A DNA stretch of 64,000 nucleotides, from positions 124,001 through 188,000 of the forward strand of contig JADKGI010000006.1 in the NCBI GenBank assembly GCA_016722285.1, in the 5' to 3' direction. The notes under the pieces are model-generated. The model was not told the DNA's origin, made no database searches, and saw only the letters and a program-made list of their open reading frames with translations. Shown one piece after another: positions 20,681 to 30,974 of this stretch. A program made the position numbers and the translations under genes. The DNA is from Saprospiraceae bacterium. Lineage in GTDB: Bacteria > Bacteroidota > Bacteroidia > Chitinophagales > Saprospiraceae. Each line of letters opens with the position of its first letter. The stretch's first letter is position 1.

Positions 20681-20778
20681 GTGGAGTTATAAATAGTTAC
20701 CATTTTTTCATTGGGAGAATTATTTGATTATAATTGTAATTTGTTCCGGTATTTTATTTTTATTTCATAAAATAGTCT

Positions 20779-20786
20779 TACTTTTG
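20779..20786 (+). promoter_or_regulatory. -7 box for rpsO
   Basis: TACTTTTG matches TAnnTTTG, 60 bases before the rpsO ATG. The leader between carries no obvious stem. Confidence 0.5.
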
Positions 20787-20846
20787 CGGCGCTATTTACA
20801 GATCCATAGGTTTTGTATCATTGGTAATCATTAAAAAAAATTAAAC

Positions 20847-21122
20847 ATGGCAGTTTATTTAACAGAAGAAAAGAAAAATGAAATTTTTGGAGAGTATGGT
20901 GGAAATGCCACAAATACGGGCTCCATTGAAGGCCAGATTGCTTTATTTACTTTTAGAATCAAAGCTTTATCTGAGCATCTGAAAACCAATAAAAAAGACA
21001 ACTCCTGCAAAAGGAGTATGTTGACAATGGTTGGAAAAAGAAAAAGGTTGCTTAAATACCTTATGTCAAAAGATATTCAGGGATACAGAAACCTGATAGA
21101 GAAATTGGGAATCAGAAAATAA
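20847..21122 (+). CDS. rpsO: 30S ribosomal protein S15
   Basis: S15 binds 16S rRNA helices and bridges the subunits. The 91-residue sequence shows the family core GSIEGQIALFTFRIKALSEHL and KRKRLLKYL, and is the standard length. It has its own terminator and lies directly upstream of pnp, the gene order common in bacteria. Confidence 0.97.
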   Translation: MAVYLTEEKKNEIFGEYGGNATNTGSIEGQIALFTFRIKALSEHLKTNKKDNSCKRSMLTMVGKRKRLLKYLMSKDIQGYRNLIEKLGIRK

Positions 21123-21126
21123 GAGA

Positions 21127-21163
21127 AAAGGGGCAGGCTTAAAAATCTGCCCCTTTTTTAGTT
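21127..21163 (+). terminator. Terminator after rpsO
   Basis: The stem AAAAGGGGCAG (21127-21137) pairs with CTGCCCCTTTT (21148-21158), followed by further T residues. It starts 5 bases after the rpsO stop and separates rpsO from pnp. Confidence 0.9.
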
Positions 21164-21233
21164 AAAATTTATTGTATGGCTGATTGCTGACTTGATTTTT
21201 AATTAATTACTTTTACGAATAAGATTATAATAT

Positions 21234-21241
21234 TATATTTG
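21234..21241 (+). promoter_or_regulatory. -7 box for pnp
   Basis: TATATTTG matches TAnnTTTG. It predicts a start near 21248 and a leader of about 150 bases before the pnp ATG, which contains the hairpin at 21307-21338. Confidence 0.5.
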
Positions 21242-21306
21242 CAGCTAATATTTTCTGCGAACTTGTTTTATTGCCTCCAAACAGTTTGTGGAATTCCTTT
21301 AAGACA

Positions 21307-21338
21307 AATTCATCATTGTTATGGATGAATTATTTTTT
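21307..21338 (+). promoter_or_regulatory. Hairpin plus T-run in the pnp leader (possible attenuator)
   Basis: AATTCATC (21307-21314) pairs with GATGAATT (21324-21331) around a 9-base loop and is followed by ATTTTTT. It stands between the predicted pnp promoter and the start codon. In Escherichia coli the pnp leader is a target of autoregulation; whether this stem acts that way or as an attenuator is inference. Confidence 0.4.
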
Positions 21339-21398
21339 CTACTATTATTTATAATATTAATTCAAGTTATCATTTATATTTAAATCAAAAATAATTTT

Positions 21399-23531
21399 AT
21401 GGGAAATATCATTCCTACTAAGACTTCTTTCAGACTTCCTGATGGAAAAGAAGTAACATTAGAGACAGGCAAGCTGGCCACTCAGGCACATGGCTCTGTT
21501 GTATTAAAAGTTGAAAATACCATGTTGTTAGCAACGGTTGTTGCAAGTTCTGAAGCTAAACCGGATCAGTCATTTTTTCCCTTGTCAGTGGACTATCAGG
21601 AAAGATTTGCTGCAGCGGGTAAGATTCCCGGTAATTTTTTCAGGAGAGAAACCAGACTTTCAGATTATGAAATATTGATTTCCAGATTAGTGGATAGAGC
21701 AGTGAGACCTTTATTCCCTGATACATTTTTAAACGAAACACAAATCATAATAAACCTGATATCAGGCGATAGCAAAAATTTGCCTGATTGTTATGCTGCA
21801 TTAGCGTCATCGGCAGCACTTTGTGTTTCGGATATTCCTTTTGATGGCCCCATTTCTGAAGTAAGGGTAGCTAAAATAGATGGAAAGTATGTGGTAAACC
21901 CTGAAAGAGAGCAATTGGCCAAATCTCATCTGGATATTATTGTTGCCGCATCGATGAAAGACGTGATGATGGTAGAAGGAGAGGCAAATGAATGTCAGGA
22001 AGATGAATTGATTGAGGCTATTAAGATAGCTCATGAGGCCATTAAAGTTCAGTGTCAGTCCCAGATAGATCTGGCCAATTTGGTCGGAGAAAAAGCCTTG
22101 GTAAAAAGGGAAGTTATCATTCCTCAGGTAGATGAAGAACTCAAGTCATTAGTTTCTGATTTTGCACAAGCAAAAGTACTTGAAATATCTTCAGCTTCAC
22201 TTGACAAAAATTCGAGAAAAAATGGTTTTAAAACGTTGGGTAAAGAGTTACTACAAAACATACAGGAGCAAAAAGGTGATGAATACTTAATGGAAAATGA
22301 GAAAAAAATCAATGAATATTTTGATAAATTAAAAAAGTCCACCATTCGTAAAATGGTACTCGACACCAATCTAAGACTGGATGGGAGAAAGTTAAATGAA
22401 ATCAGACCAATCTGGTGTGAAATTGACTACTTGCCGTCAGCACATGGTAGCGCTGTTTTCAACCGTGGAGAAACTCAGTCATTAACTTCAATGACATTAG
22501 GCACAAAGCTGGATCAGATGCTTATAGATAATGCACTCGCAAATTATAATGAAAAATTTATACTTCATTATAATTTCCCGGGATTGTCTGTTGGTGAAGT
22601 AAAACCAAACCGAGGGCCAGGTAGGAGAGAGGTTGGGCATGCCAATCTTGCAGGCAGGTCTTTGAAAAAAGTGATGCCTGAAGGATTGCCCTACACCATC
22701 AGAATTGTATCAGATATTCTTGAATCTAACGGGAGCTCCTCTATGGCAACCGTGTGTGCAGGTTCTCTGGCACTGATGGATGGTGGTATTAAAATAAAAT
22801 CTGCAGTGTCAGGTATAGCAATGGGCATGATCGCTGAAGGGGGAAGGGAAGCTATTTTATCAGACATACTTGGTGATGAAGATGCTTTGGGAGATATGGA
22901 TTTTAAAGTCACTGGAACAACTAAAGGTATCACTGGATGTCAAATGGATATCAAAGTTGACGGTCTTTCGTACGAAACGCTTGAAAAAGCATTGATGCAG
23001 GCTAAGGAAGGAAGGCTGCTCATACTCAACGAGATGGGCAAAGTGATAGAAGAGCCAAGAGAAGATCTTAAACCTCATGCTCCGAGAATGGTCGAAGTTA
23101 TCATTGATAAATCATTTATCGGTGCTGTTATAGGCCCGGGTGGTAAAATAATACAGGAAATTCAGGCCAAAACAGGCACTATTATCAATATTGAAGAAGT
23201 CGGCGACAAAGGAATTGTTACCATAGCCAGTACAAATGCTGACGGACTGAATGCAGCTAAAGAAGCAATCGCACGTATTGCATTTACTCCATCTGTAGGA
23301 GATGTATATGAAGCTGAAGTGGAATCACTGATGCCATATGGGGCTTTTGTTAAATTCTTTGGTCAAAGTGGTTTGCTTCACGTGTCAGAAATAGATCATA
23401 AAAGGATCGAAGATGTAAGTACTGTTTTTAAAGTAGGAGATAAGGTAAATGTGAAAATTATTGGTACTGATCCTAAAACAGGAAAACTTAGATTGTCCAG
23501 AAAGGCTTTATTGGAAAACCCACATGGATAA
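21399..23531 (+). CDS. pnp: Polyribonucleotide nucleotidyltransferase (PNPase)
   Basis: PNPase degrades RNA from the 3' end by phosphorolysis. The 710-residue protein has two RNase PH domains (first with FFRRETRLSDYEILISRLVDRAVRP, second starting about residue 325 with LDGRKLNEIRPI), a KH domain with GPGGKIIQEI at about 575 and a C-terminal S1 domain (MPYGAFVKFFGQSGLLHVSE). Length and domain order are canonical, and the frame is intact. Confidence 0.97.
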   Translation: MGNIIPTKTSFRLPDGKEVTLETGKLATQAHGSVVLKVENTMLLATVVASSEAKPDQSFFPLSVDYQERFAAAGKIPGNFFRRETRLSDYEILISRLVDRAVRPLFPDTFLNETQIIINLISGDSKNLPDCYAALASSAALCVSDIPFDGPISEVRVAKIDGKYVVNPEREQLAKSHLDIIVAASMKDVMMVEGEANECQEDELIEAIKIAHEAIKVQCQSQIDLANLVGEKALVKREVIIPQVDEELKSLVSDFAQAKVLEISSASLDKNSRKNGFKTLGKELLQNIQEQKGDEYLMENEKKINEYFDKLKKSTIRKMVLDTNLRLDGRKLNEIRPIWCEIDYLPSAHGSAVFNRGETQSLTSMTLGTKLDQMLIDNALANYNEKFILHYNFPGLSVGEVKPNRGPGRREVGHANLAGRSLKKVMPEGLPYTIRIVSDILESNGSSSMATVCAGSLALMDGGIKIKSAVSGIAMGMIAEGGREAILSDILGDEDALGDMDFKVTGTTKGITGCQMDIKVDGLSYETLEKALMQAKEGRLLILNEMGKVIEEPREDLKPHAPRMVEVIIDKSFIGAVIGPGGKIIQEIQAKTGTIINIEEVGDKGIVTIASTNADGLNAAKEAIARIAFTPSVGDVYEAEVESLMPYGAFVKFFGQSGLLHVSEIDHKRIEDVSTVFKVGDKVNVKIIGTDPKTGKLRLSRKALLENPHG

Positions 23532-23573
23532 GTCACAATAGTAAATATTAATATTGGCTTTTAACAAAATTAT

Positions 23574-23610
23574 AAAAAGCTGCCTTCAATTACTTGGGCA
23601 GCTTTTTTTT
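23574..23610 (+). terminator. Terminator after pnp
   Basis: AAAAGCTGCC pairs with GGGCAGCTTTT around an ACTT-ended loop, followed by a run of T residues; it begins 43 bases after the pnp stop. Confidence 0.88.
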
Positions 23611-23873
23611 TGTTTTAATCGGATCAGTTTATTACATTTTATACTTTAACATGTAAATTATTATAAAAAGAATTTATATTGCGAAAACTTTAATTTTAGA
23701 TTATGGAGCAAGCCACCATTAATAAAAAGAATTTTGCATTAAATGTCATTTAGATAAGGCTCGATTAGTAAGTCTTTGTTTTTCAAGATAAGGACTTAGG
23801 AAGAGTAAAATCATATAAATTTGGATTAACTAAACGACATTGATTTTGCATTTAAATTTACTTTAGATACAGT
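23611..23873 (+). other. Intergenic region between pnp and the DRTGG ATPase
   Basis: No gene is seen. A short direct repeat (TTTTGCATTAAAT near 23733 and TTTTGCATTTAAAT near 23844) and a small inverted repeat TAAGTC/GACTTA near 23769-23798 are present. No convincing TAnnTTTG box precedes the next gene. Confidence 0.4.
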
Positions 23874-24982
23874 ATGAAGAAATATAGAAATATTTTTGTA
23901 GCTGCCACTAGTCAGCATGTTGGGAAAACAACATCAACCTTGGGTCTAGTCTCAACATTCATGAAAAAGGGTCTTAAGGTTGGGTACTGTAAGCCAGTAG
24001 GACAAAAATTTCTTGACATTCAGCACCTTAGAGTTGATAAAGATACCATTCTTTTTGCAGATTTAATAAACTTTGAGATAGTTCCGGAAATGCACAGTCC
24101 TGTGATTCTGGGACCTGGTGCTACTGAGATGTATCTGGAGAATCCGGATGAAGTCGGACTTGATAGTAAGATATTAATGGCTGAAAAAAAACTAGCGGAA
24201 TCAAATGAAATTGTGATTTATGAAGGAACCGGACATCCCGGCGTAGGCAGTGTTGCTAGTGTATCTAATGCAAAAGTAGCAAGATTATTAGATGCCGGAG
24301 TGGTGATGGTCGTAGAAGGAGGGTAGGGAGTACTATTGATATGCTGAATATGACCACTGCTTTATTCAGAGAAGAAGGTGTCCCTATTATCGGAGTCATT
24401 ATCAACAAGGTATTGCCGGAAAAAATGGATAAAGTCCGTTATTTTGTTGGCAAATGGCTTGAAAAAAATAATTTGCCACTATTGGGATTGATGCCATATG
24501 AAAAAAAACTGGCATACCCACTCATAAAATCGGTTGCCGAAGCTGTCAAAGGATTTGTCACATATAATGCAGATTTTATTGACAATAAAGTAGAAAGCAT
24601 TATTGCAGGTTCTCTTATTGACTTAAAAGAGTTAAAGAGTTCTGAAGATTTATTATTGGTAGTGGCAACGAGATCTATAAACGAAGCTATTAGAAAAATA
24701 GAATTTATGGCTCAGAATCATGGTATTGCGAGTTGCCCTTTATCCGGAATAGTTGCCACTGGAGATGGGCAAATGGATAAGCACACTATAAAATATATCG
24801 AAAAAAATAATTTACCACTTATCAGAACAGAACTAGATACTTATGGATCGTTTTTGAGGATCAGTAAAATCGAAGTAAAGATCAACAGAAGTACTCCCTG
24901 GAAGATAAAAATGGCAATAGACCTCATTGAAAATAATATAGACCTGGACTATATCCTGAATGCAAGCAAATTGGAAAATTGA
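23874..24982 (+). CDS. AAA-type ATPase with DRTGG domain, Pta-N-terminal-like (one frameshift)
   Basis: The protein resembles the N-terminal regulatory half of long phosphotransacetylases: a BioD-like P-loop domain (VAATSQHVGKTTSTLGL at residues 9-25; YEGTGHPGVGSV later) followed by a DRTGG domain (from about residue 215). Fragments 23874-24326 and 24341-24982 join into about 369 residues if one G is restored at the GGG at 24321-24323, giving VVEGGVGSTIDMLNMTTAL. No phosphotransacetylase catalytic domain follows. In other genomes such stand-alone proteins are of unknown role, probably nucleotide sensing. It precedes glgC by 95 bases on the same strand. Confidence 0.78.
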
Positions 24983-25077
24983 TTAATTTTTAAGATTTTC
25001 CGAATATTTGATAAGTATTTTCCATCTTATTGTTATTATTGCAATAGTAATTTTAAAAATTTGAAATATTAAGAAAT

Positions 25078-26370
25078 ATGAATCATTCTAACCATATTGT
25101 GGCTAAAACCATATGTCTGATTTTAGGTGGCGGAGCCGGGACCAGACTATATCCTTTGACTAAAGATAGATCTAAACCTGCGGTCCCCGTAGGAGGAAAG
25201 TACCGACTCATTGATATTCCTATTTCAAATTGCTTAAATGCCGGATTATTCAGAATATTTGTTTTAACCCAATATAATTCAGCTTCTCTAAATAAACATA
25301 TAAAAAATTCATTCCACTTTGATTTGTTTTCAAATGGGTTTGTCGATATACTTGCTGCTGAACAAACGAGTGGCAATATGGATTGGTTTCAGGGTACAGC
25401 AGATGCTGTAAGACAATCCGTTCGGAATTTTGCTTATCACGATTTTGATTATATTCTTATCCTTTCCGGAGATCAGTTATATCAGATGGATATTGAAGAG
25501 GTGCTTCTCGATCATTTTGAACAAGGTGCCGATGTAACAATTGCGACTATACCTGTAGTGGCAAGTGATGCTACCTCTTTTGGCATCATGAAAGTAAATG
25601 CTGAAAATAAGATTGTTAGTTTTATAGAAAAGCCTAAACTCGAATTACTTCCGGAATGGACGTCAGAAGTTAGTGATGAATTGAAGGCGAAAAACAAGGT
25701 ATATCTTGCATCTATGGGTATATATGTTTTTAGCAGGCCTGCATTACGGGTGTTACTCAATGAAAATCCGAAAGCTGTTGATTTTGGGAAGGAGCTGATC
25801 CCAGACTCAATTAAGAGAGGTATGAATGTAGTCAGTTATGCGTATGATGGGTACTGGACAGATATTGGAGATATAAAGTCATTTTTTGAAGCCAATATTG
25901 CCCTCGCAGATGACATTCCTGAATTTAATATGTTTGATAATATAAATAAGATTTATACCAGGGCAAGATTACTTCCTCCAGCAAAGTTTACAGGGGTTTC
26001 ATTTTCACAAGCAATTGTTGCTGAAGGATCAATCGTCCACGCAAAATTGGTTGAAAATTCAATTCTAGGCATCAGGACACGGATTGATGACGGAACTATC
26101 ATTAAAAATTCATACATTATGGGCAATGATTATTATGAATCTTTGGAAGATCTGTCCGCTCCGGGCAAAATTCCAATGGGTATTGGAAGAGACTGCTACA
26201 TTGAAAATGCCATAGTTGATAAACATGTCCGAATAGGCGATAATGTCACTATTAGAGGAAATGAACAATTAGAGGATGAAGAAACAGATTATTATGTTAT
26301 CAGAAAAGGCATTGTCGTAATTAATAAAAATGCCGTTATACAAAATGGCACCGTCATCGGCGTTAAATAA
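25078..26370 (+). CDS. glgC: Glucose-1-phosphate adenylyltransferase
   Basis: The enzyme makes ADP-glucose from glucose-1-phosphate and ATP, the committed step of glycogen synthesis. The 430-residue sequence has the nucleotidyl-transferase motif GGGAGTRLYPLTKDRSKPAVP at about 18-38, SGDQLYQMD with the metal-binding Asp, the sugar-phosphate motif SFIEKPK and a C-terminal left-handed beta-helix (GIRTRIDDGTIIKNSYIMG). No glgA or glgB is adjacent. Confidence 0.95.
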   Translation: MNHSNHIVAKTICLILGGGAGTRLYPLTKDRSKPAVPVGGKYRLIDIPISNCLNAGLFRIFVLTQYNSASLNKHIKNSFHFDLFSNGFVDILAAEQTSGNMDWFQGTADAVRQSVRNFAYHDFDYILILSGDQLYQMDIEEVLLDHFEQGADVTIATIPVVASDATSFGIMKVNAENKIVSFIEKPKLELLPEWTSEVSDELKAKNKVYLASMGIYVFSRPALRVLLNENPKAVDFGKELIPDSIKRGMNVVSYAYDGYWTDIGDIKSFFEANIALADDIPEFNMFDNINKIYTRARLLPPAKFTGVSFSQAIVAEGSIVHAKLVENSILGIRTRIDDGTIIKNSYIMGNDYYESLEDLSAPGKIPMGIGRDCYIENAIVDKHVRIGDNVTIRGNEQLEDEETDYYVIRKGIVVINKNAVIQNGTVIGVK

Positions 26371-26570
26371 ACGAGCCAGATTGGTTAGTGTTATATGATT
26401 ATCCGGGATTAAGTTAGTGCATCAGTTAGGGTATTATTGAAATATGTTATAAGACTTCTCTTTCGACAGGCTTCAATTTTGTTTTTACTGAAAGAAATAT
26501 CACTTTTGGAGTTGATCTATATCATATCTCACCTAATGCTTTGTGATTACTTTTATAAAAAATTGGAGAC

Positions 26571-26969
26571 ATGAATACGGAAATGCCCATCAAAAAGATA
26601 AAAACTTCCAAAATCATATATGTTAAGCCGTCGGATTCGATGCTTAAAGTTGAAGAAATATTAGAATCATTTAATATTCATCATATTCTTGTATTGGAAA
26701 ACGAGTTATTAGTCGGTATTATCAGCAAATCTGATTTGTTAAAATTGTACCAATCCTTTGCATCAAAGGGCATTATTCCAGTTAAAACTGAAATCATGGC
26801 TTCAGAGATGATGACTCCAAATCCAATTACTCTGGATACGGAGGACTCAGTTGGATTAGCAGCTGATATATTTTTATCAAATAAAATCCACTCTGTTCCT
26901 GTCTTGAATGGAGATAAACTTTCTGGCATCATCACCAGCCATGACCTGATCAAGTATAGTTTCAGGTGA
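26571..26969 (+). CDS. CBS-domain pair protein
   Basis: This 132-residue cytosolic protein consists almost wholly of two CBS motifs (residues about 8-60 and 75-130; the second contains NKIHSVPVLNGDKLSGIITSHDL). Such stand-alone pairs bind adenine nucleotides and sense energy state. The partner is unknown. Its 200-base upstream gap shows no clear promoter box. Confidence 0.85.
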   Translation: MNTEMPIKKIKTSKIIYVKPSDSMLKVEEILESFNIHHILVLENELLVGIISKSDLLKLYQSFASKGIIPVKTEIMASEMMTPNPITLDTEDSVGLAADIFLSNKIHSVPVLNGDKLSGIITSHDLIKYSFR

Positions 26970-27172
26970 ATGTTGAAATATCATGAAAATATGGATTTAA
27001 TTTGTTCGGAAGCCACCTGTCTGCCAAACAAGTTCTTTGGCTGTGGCAGGTTGAAATCCAACTTTTATCAATTCTCATTCCCATAGCATTGGCTATGAAA
27101 AATGAAATTTAATATCAATCTGAATTCCAGACACTTAGACATCATTTTAACATATGACAATAAATGATTTCC
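26970..27172. other. Convergent intergenic region with two hairpins
   Basis: It separates the CBS gene (plus) from the outer-membrane protein gene (minus). An imperfect inverted repeat at about 27013-27053 (arms around ACCTGTCTGCCAAA and TTGGCTGTGGCAGGT) and a perfect 6-bp tetraloop hairpin CATAGC-ATTG-GCTATG at 27082-27097 are visible. They may serve as terminators, though T runs are weak. Confidence 0.4.
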
Positions 27173-29929
27173 TTAGTTGTTGATCATTATATGGCGCATT
27201 CCTCCTTCATTTTTTGGAGCACCTAATGCATTCAGCGTATAAGTACAACCAATCATAAAATACTGCCCGATGCTGTTTGATATTGATTCTGATATGTATG
27301 TTTCAGATGCAGATCTGCTGACGCCCCGATTTTGATCAAGCAGATCAAATGCACTAAGTTTTGTTGTAAGTTTATTATTCATGAAACTTTTTGACAATGA
27401 TGCTTGCCAAAGTTTAATAGTTGTTGATTCTCCAAATGAACCTTGCCCATATATATTGTACGACATTCGAGAGTCAACTGTCCAGCCCTTTCCAGCAAAC
27501 CATGCAAAATATCCATTATATGTCTGATTGAGATATTTGGTATTCAGAGATGTATTTTCTTTATAAATATTTCTATTGTCACCTAAAATGACTCCCACGG
27601 ACATATCAAATTTTGTTTTAAGCTTATTTTCCAGTGTGAGATTAATGCTGTTTGTCCATCTGTCAATATTATTTTCTTGCTCATTTATGAAATTAATTCC
27701 ACTGATAAGTGATGAATTGAGAGATACTCTATATTTGGCTTTGAGAGCATTGATGGGACTACTGTATGATACGTTGCCAGATAATGTCTTCTCTGATTCA
27801 GTATTGCGCGGAATTTGTTTTCGGATAAACAAGACCGGATCAAAAAAGGAAGAAGTAGTAATTCTGTTTTTAGTATATCCCAATCTCACATTGGCAAAAA
27901 GACTTCTAAAATTGAACTGATCAAAAAAGTTGTACGAAAGCCTCATATTATGTCTGTATTCCGGAACCAGATTAGGATCACCCTGATATAGATTTAGTGG
28001 GTCAGAATTGTCCAAAACAGGTTGTAATTGATCCATTGATGGCTCTCTGATAGACGTAGAATAATTTATCCTAACTCTTATTTTATCGAGTTCAATATTA
28101 AATTTAGGAAGAAAATAATTAAACTCTCTATCTATTTTTTCACCGGTACTTGGTACTCCTGTCAAGGCAGAATTCTGAAAGTCCAGTCCTGTACTGAATG
28201 AGTAGGATTCTTTATTTACTCTCAGATTGGTACCTACGGTAGTATATAAAAATGAATTATCAAATGTCCGGCTCAATTCTTCATTTAGGGAACGTATATC
28301 GATATTGTCAGGATTAAGGTTGAAGAAGTCTTTGATTAAGTCAGTTTTATTATTCTTTCTGGAAAGACTGGATGTTAAGTAAACTGAGGAGCTTAAAGGC
28401 TCCGTGTAGGAAGCACCAATATTGTAATTAGTATTGTCTGAAGTTTGCTCCTGATCCTGAAATACACTTGATTTGGTGTTAAGAATCAGACCTGCACCAT
28501 ACACTTCGCTCAATATTCTGTTTTTTGCATTCGAATCTGTCTTCCCGAAACCGCCATCAAATGTCATTGTCCTTCCCGTTTTCTTAAGTCTTTTTCTAAA
28601 ATTTAATGAAAAAGAGTAGTTATCAGAATCTGAATTATTATCTTTTTTCTGAACATTTCTATTCAATAAAACACTTGAAGAGTTGCTGGTAGAATCTTGC
28701 AAATTGCTGATATTGTCATTTGCCTTCAACCCAAGACTACCTCTGAGGGTCATTTCAGAAGATGAATCAATTTTGACATCTACTACCGTGTAAAAATTGT
28801 GATTTAAAGCATTTGAATTATTGGTTGAGAAATTATTTGAAAGTAGATTTCCGGAAGGAAAGAATGAATTGGTGTATGAATTTTGCCTCAGATCTGTGCC
28901 ACTTTGAGTCAAATAATAGCTAAAGTTAAGTTTATTCTTCAACCCGAAGTCCTGATTTAAATTGATTCCTACTGTTTTACTGTCCGTTTCACCATTGTTA
29001 TTTTGTCCAAAAGAAATTGGTACACCTGAATTCAGATTTAAGTTTCTAGTATTGCCACCTCCGCCTGACATACTAACAAAATCATTAACACTAACTCCGG
29101 AATTATTGAGGTTATTTAATGATCCCAAAAAAGAAACCTGTGTTTTTGGGCCAAATCTATTTATCATAGTTTTGCCTTCATACCGGCTGTCGGTTCCGTA
29201 TCCACCAGTGACATTTCCAAAGTAACCATTTTTCCGGTTATCTTTAAGCTCTAAGTTAATCGTTCTTTCTTCCAGACCATCATCGACCCCGGTGAATTCA
29301 GCATTTTTTGACTTTTTATCAAATACCTGAACTTTTTTAACGGCATCGGCGGGTAAGTTTCTGGTCGCCATCTTTGGATCCTTCCCAAAAAAATCTTTGC
29401 CATCTACCGTCACTGCTTTTACTTCTTCACCTTTGACTTTTATGGTACCATCACTTTCCACCTCTACTCCCGGAAGTCTTTTAAGTAAGTCTTCCACCAG
29501 GGCATTTGGTTGTGTTTTGAAAGCATCTGCATTAAACTCCAGTGTGTCCTTTGATACTTTTATAGGGACATAATCTGTCGATATTGTGACCGCATCCAGC
29601 ATGGCACCTTCCTGAACCATTTTAATAATTCCCAGGTCTAAAGATTTTTGCTCAGGAGTAAGTTCAATAATTCGTTCCATAGTGCCATATCCAATATATG
29701 TAATTTGTATTTTGAGTTTTCCCTTACCGATGTTAGTCAATATGAATTTCCCATCATCTTCGGTCACTGAATACCCGATCATAGTAGAATCAACCGGATT
29801 AAGGACTACAACCACAGCTGCTACAAGATTATTTTTTTCATCGTCCTGAACCTGCCCTTTTATAGAATAACTTTGAGCCGAAGCCAGACCTGAAATGAGT
29901 AAAATGAGTATTAAATATATATGCTTCAT
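27173..29929 (-). CDS. Outer-membrane beta-barrel protein (TonB-dependent-receptor-like, OMP_b-brl_3)
   Basis: From the chosen start the 918-residue protein has a signal peptide (MKHIYLILILLISGLASAQ), a carboxypeptidase-regulatory-like beta-sandwich (about 22-105), a plug-like domain (VTVDGKDFFGKDPKMATRNL) and a long C-terminal barrel of the OMP_b-brl_3 type. An in-frame start at 30037 would put 36 extra residues before the signal peptide, so 29929 is used. It lies 67 bases downstream of the GLPGLI gene, a recurrent pairing in Bacteroidota; the substrate is unknown. Confidence 0.9.
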   Translation of the reverse strand: MKHIYLILILLISGLASAQSYSIKGQVQDDEKNNLVAAVVVVLNPVDSTMIGYSVTEDDGKFILTNIGKGKLKIQITYIGYGTMERIIELTPEQKSLDLGIIKMVQEGAMLDAVTISTDYVPIKVSKDTLEFNADAFKTQPNALVEDLLKRLPGVEVESDGTIKVKGEEVKAVTVDGKDFFGKDPKMATRNLPADAVKKVQVFDKKSKNAEFTGVDDGLEERTINLELKDNRKNGYFGNVTGGYGTDSRYEGKTMINRFGPKTQVSFLGSLNNLNNSGVSVNDFVSMSGGGGNTRNLNLNSGVPISFGQNNNGETDSKTVGINLNQDFGLKNKLNFSYYLTQSGTDLRQNSYTNSFFPSGNLLSNNFSTNNSNALNHNFYTVVDVKIDSSSEMTLRGSLGLKANDNISNLQDSTSNSSSVLLNRNVQKKDNNSDSDNYSFSLNFRKRLKKTGRTMTFDGGFGKTDSNAKNRILSEVYGAGLILNTKSSVFQDQEQTSDNTNYNIGASYTEPLSSSVYLTSSLSRKNNKTDLIKDFFNLNPDNIDIRSLNEELSRTFDNSFLYTTVGTNLRVNKESYSFSTGLDFQNSALTGVPSTGEKIDREFNYFLPKFNIELDKIRVRINYSTSIREPSMDQLQPVLDNSDPLNLYQGDPNLVPEYRHNMRLSYNFFDQFNFRSLFANVRLGYTKNRITTSSFFDPVLFIRKQIPRNTESEKTLSGNVSYSSPINALKAKYRVSLNSSLISGINFINEQENNIDRWTNSINLTLENKLKTKFDMSVGVILGDNRNIYKENTSLNTKYLNQTYNGYFAWFAGKGWTVDSRMSYNIYGQGSFGESTTIKLWQASLSKSFMNNKLTTKLSAFDLLDQNRGVSRSASETYISESISNSIGQYFMIGCTYTLNALGAPKNEGGMRHIMINN

Positions 29930-29996
29930 GTGTAAATTAAAGATGAGGGATTGAATAATTTTTAGTTGAAATATATGTATTTGCAATGTTTGCATT

Positions 29997-30728
29997 TTAT
30001 TGCCGGATGACTCTGACTTCTCCGCCTCTGCCACCACCCATTTGTCTCATTTCTTTCATTTTTTCATCGCGCATTTTTTCAAAATCACGCCTATTCATTT
30101 TATCTCCTTTGGAAGGTATTTTTATAACAGGAACGTCTGTTTTTATATCTATAGCAATGATATGTGTTTGAGCGCTTTGCATTTCCAATATGATGCCGGG
30201 TAGTCCCCCATATTTATCAGGTCCGAATTTTTTTGGAATCTGAGGAGTAAAAAATACAACCACATTAGATAAACTGTCTTTGTAGGATGCTTTCATACAT
30301 GTATAACCCGCTATGACTTTTTGTTCACCTGCACTTACTTTCCATTTGATATTTTCTATGGAATCACTTATAAGAAAGTCTTTTCCAAATAAATTCAATT
30401 GTTCGATTGATATAGATTTTTCCAAATTTGTATAATTAGTTTTGCTTGATCGCTCCCTCATTCTCCTGAACATTCTTGGTGTATTATCATTGGCATCGGT
30501 TTCAATTTTTACATCAGGATCTTTTTCATAAATTGCTTCATTACTATTAAATAACAATCTTGTAAACGTCTCAGAAGATTTTGGCATATCTGGAGGCATA
30601 TTTTCAAATTCAAAATAAACAGTGTGCTTATATTTGATAGTGCCACCAGTAACCTGTGCCTGAATTATGACTGAGAATAAAGTAAAAATCAAAGTAACAT
30701 AAAGTCGGGAAATTACAGAGTTTTTCAT
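29997..30728 (-). CDS. GLPGLI family exported protein
   Basis: The 243-residue protein has a signal peptide (cleavage after VIIQAQ) and the family signature around YGGLPGIILEM. The C-terminus is rich in Lys, Arg, Glu and Gly (RQMGGGRGGEVRVIRQ). Its biochemical role is not known. It is first in a two-gene unit with the outer-membrane barrel protein, suggesting a periplasmic partner of that barrel. Confidence 0.9.
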   Translation of the reverse strand: MKNSVISRLYVTLIFTLFSVIIQAQVTGGTIKYKHTVYFEFENMPPDMPKSSETFTRLLFNSNEAIYEKDPDVKIETDANDNTPRMFRRMRERSSKTNYTNLEKSISIEQLNLFGKDFLISDSIENIKWKVSAGEQKVIAGYTCMKASYKDSLSNVVVFFTPQIPKKFGPDKYGGLPGIILEMQSAQTHIIAIDIKTDVPVIKIPSKGDKMNRRDFEKMRDEKMKEMRQMGGGRGGEVRVIRQ

Positions 30729-30768
30729 GTATAGATTGTATTTAAAGTTTAAAACAATTTTGACGGCG

Positions 30769-30776
30769 CAAATCTA
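30769..30776 (-). promoter_or_regulatory. -7 box for the GLPGLI-barrel unit
   Basis: TAGATTTG on the minus strand matches TAnnTTTG, 41 bases upstream of the GLPGLI ATG. Confidence 0.5.
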
Positions 30777-30974
30777 CATTATATTATGACCGTCGATAAT
30801 TTGTATATATTCTTTTAATAAAACATTAACTAAAAGAATAACATTAATCTAAATAGACAATATCATTAATAACAAGTTTAATTGGATATGGCAATTAATT
30901 GAAAAATAAATTAGATACTGTGCTATAACGAATTAATTATTGACTTCCCCCAAATTAAAATTCAAAAAAAAGAT

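Noticed and set aside
26455..26480. Fragment resembling the common TTCGACAGGCT intergenic repeat
   Set aside because: Only one short copy is visible and no partner or inverted repeat accompanies it.
27013..27053. Imperfect inverted repeat as possible insertion-sequence end
   Set aside because: No transposase or target duplication is near; a role as a weak terminator between convergent genes is simpler.
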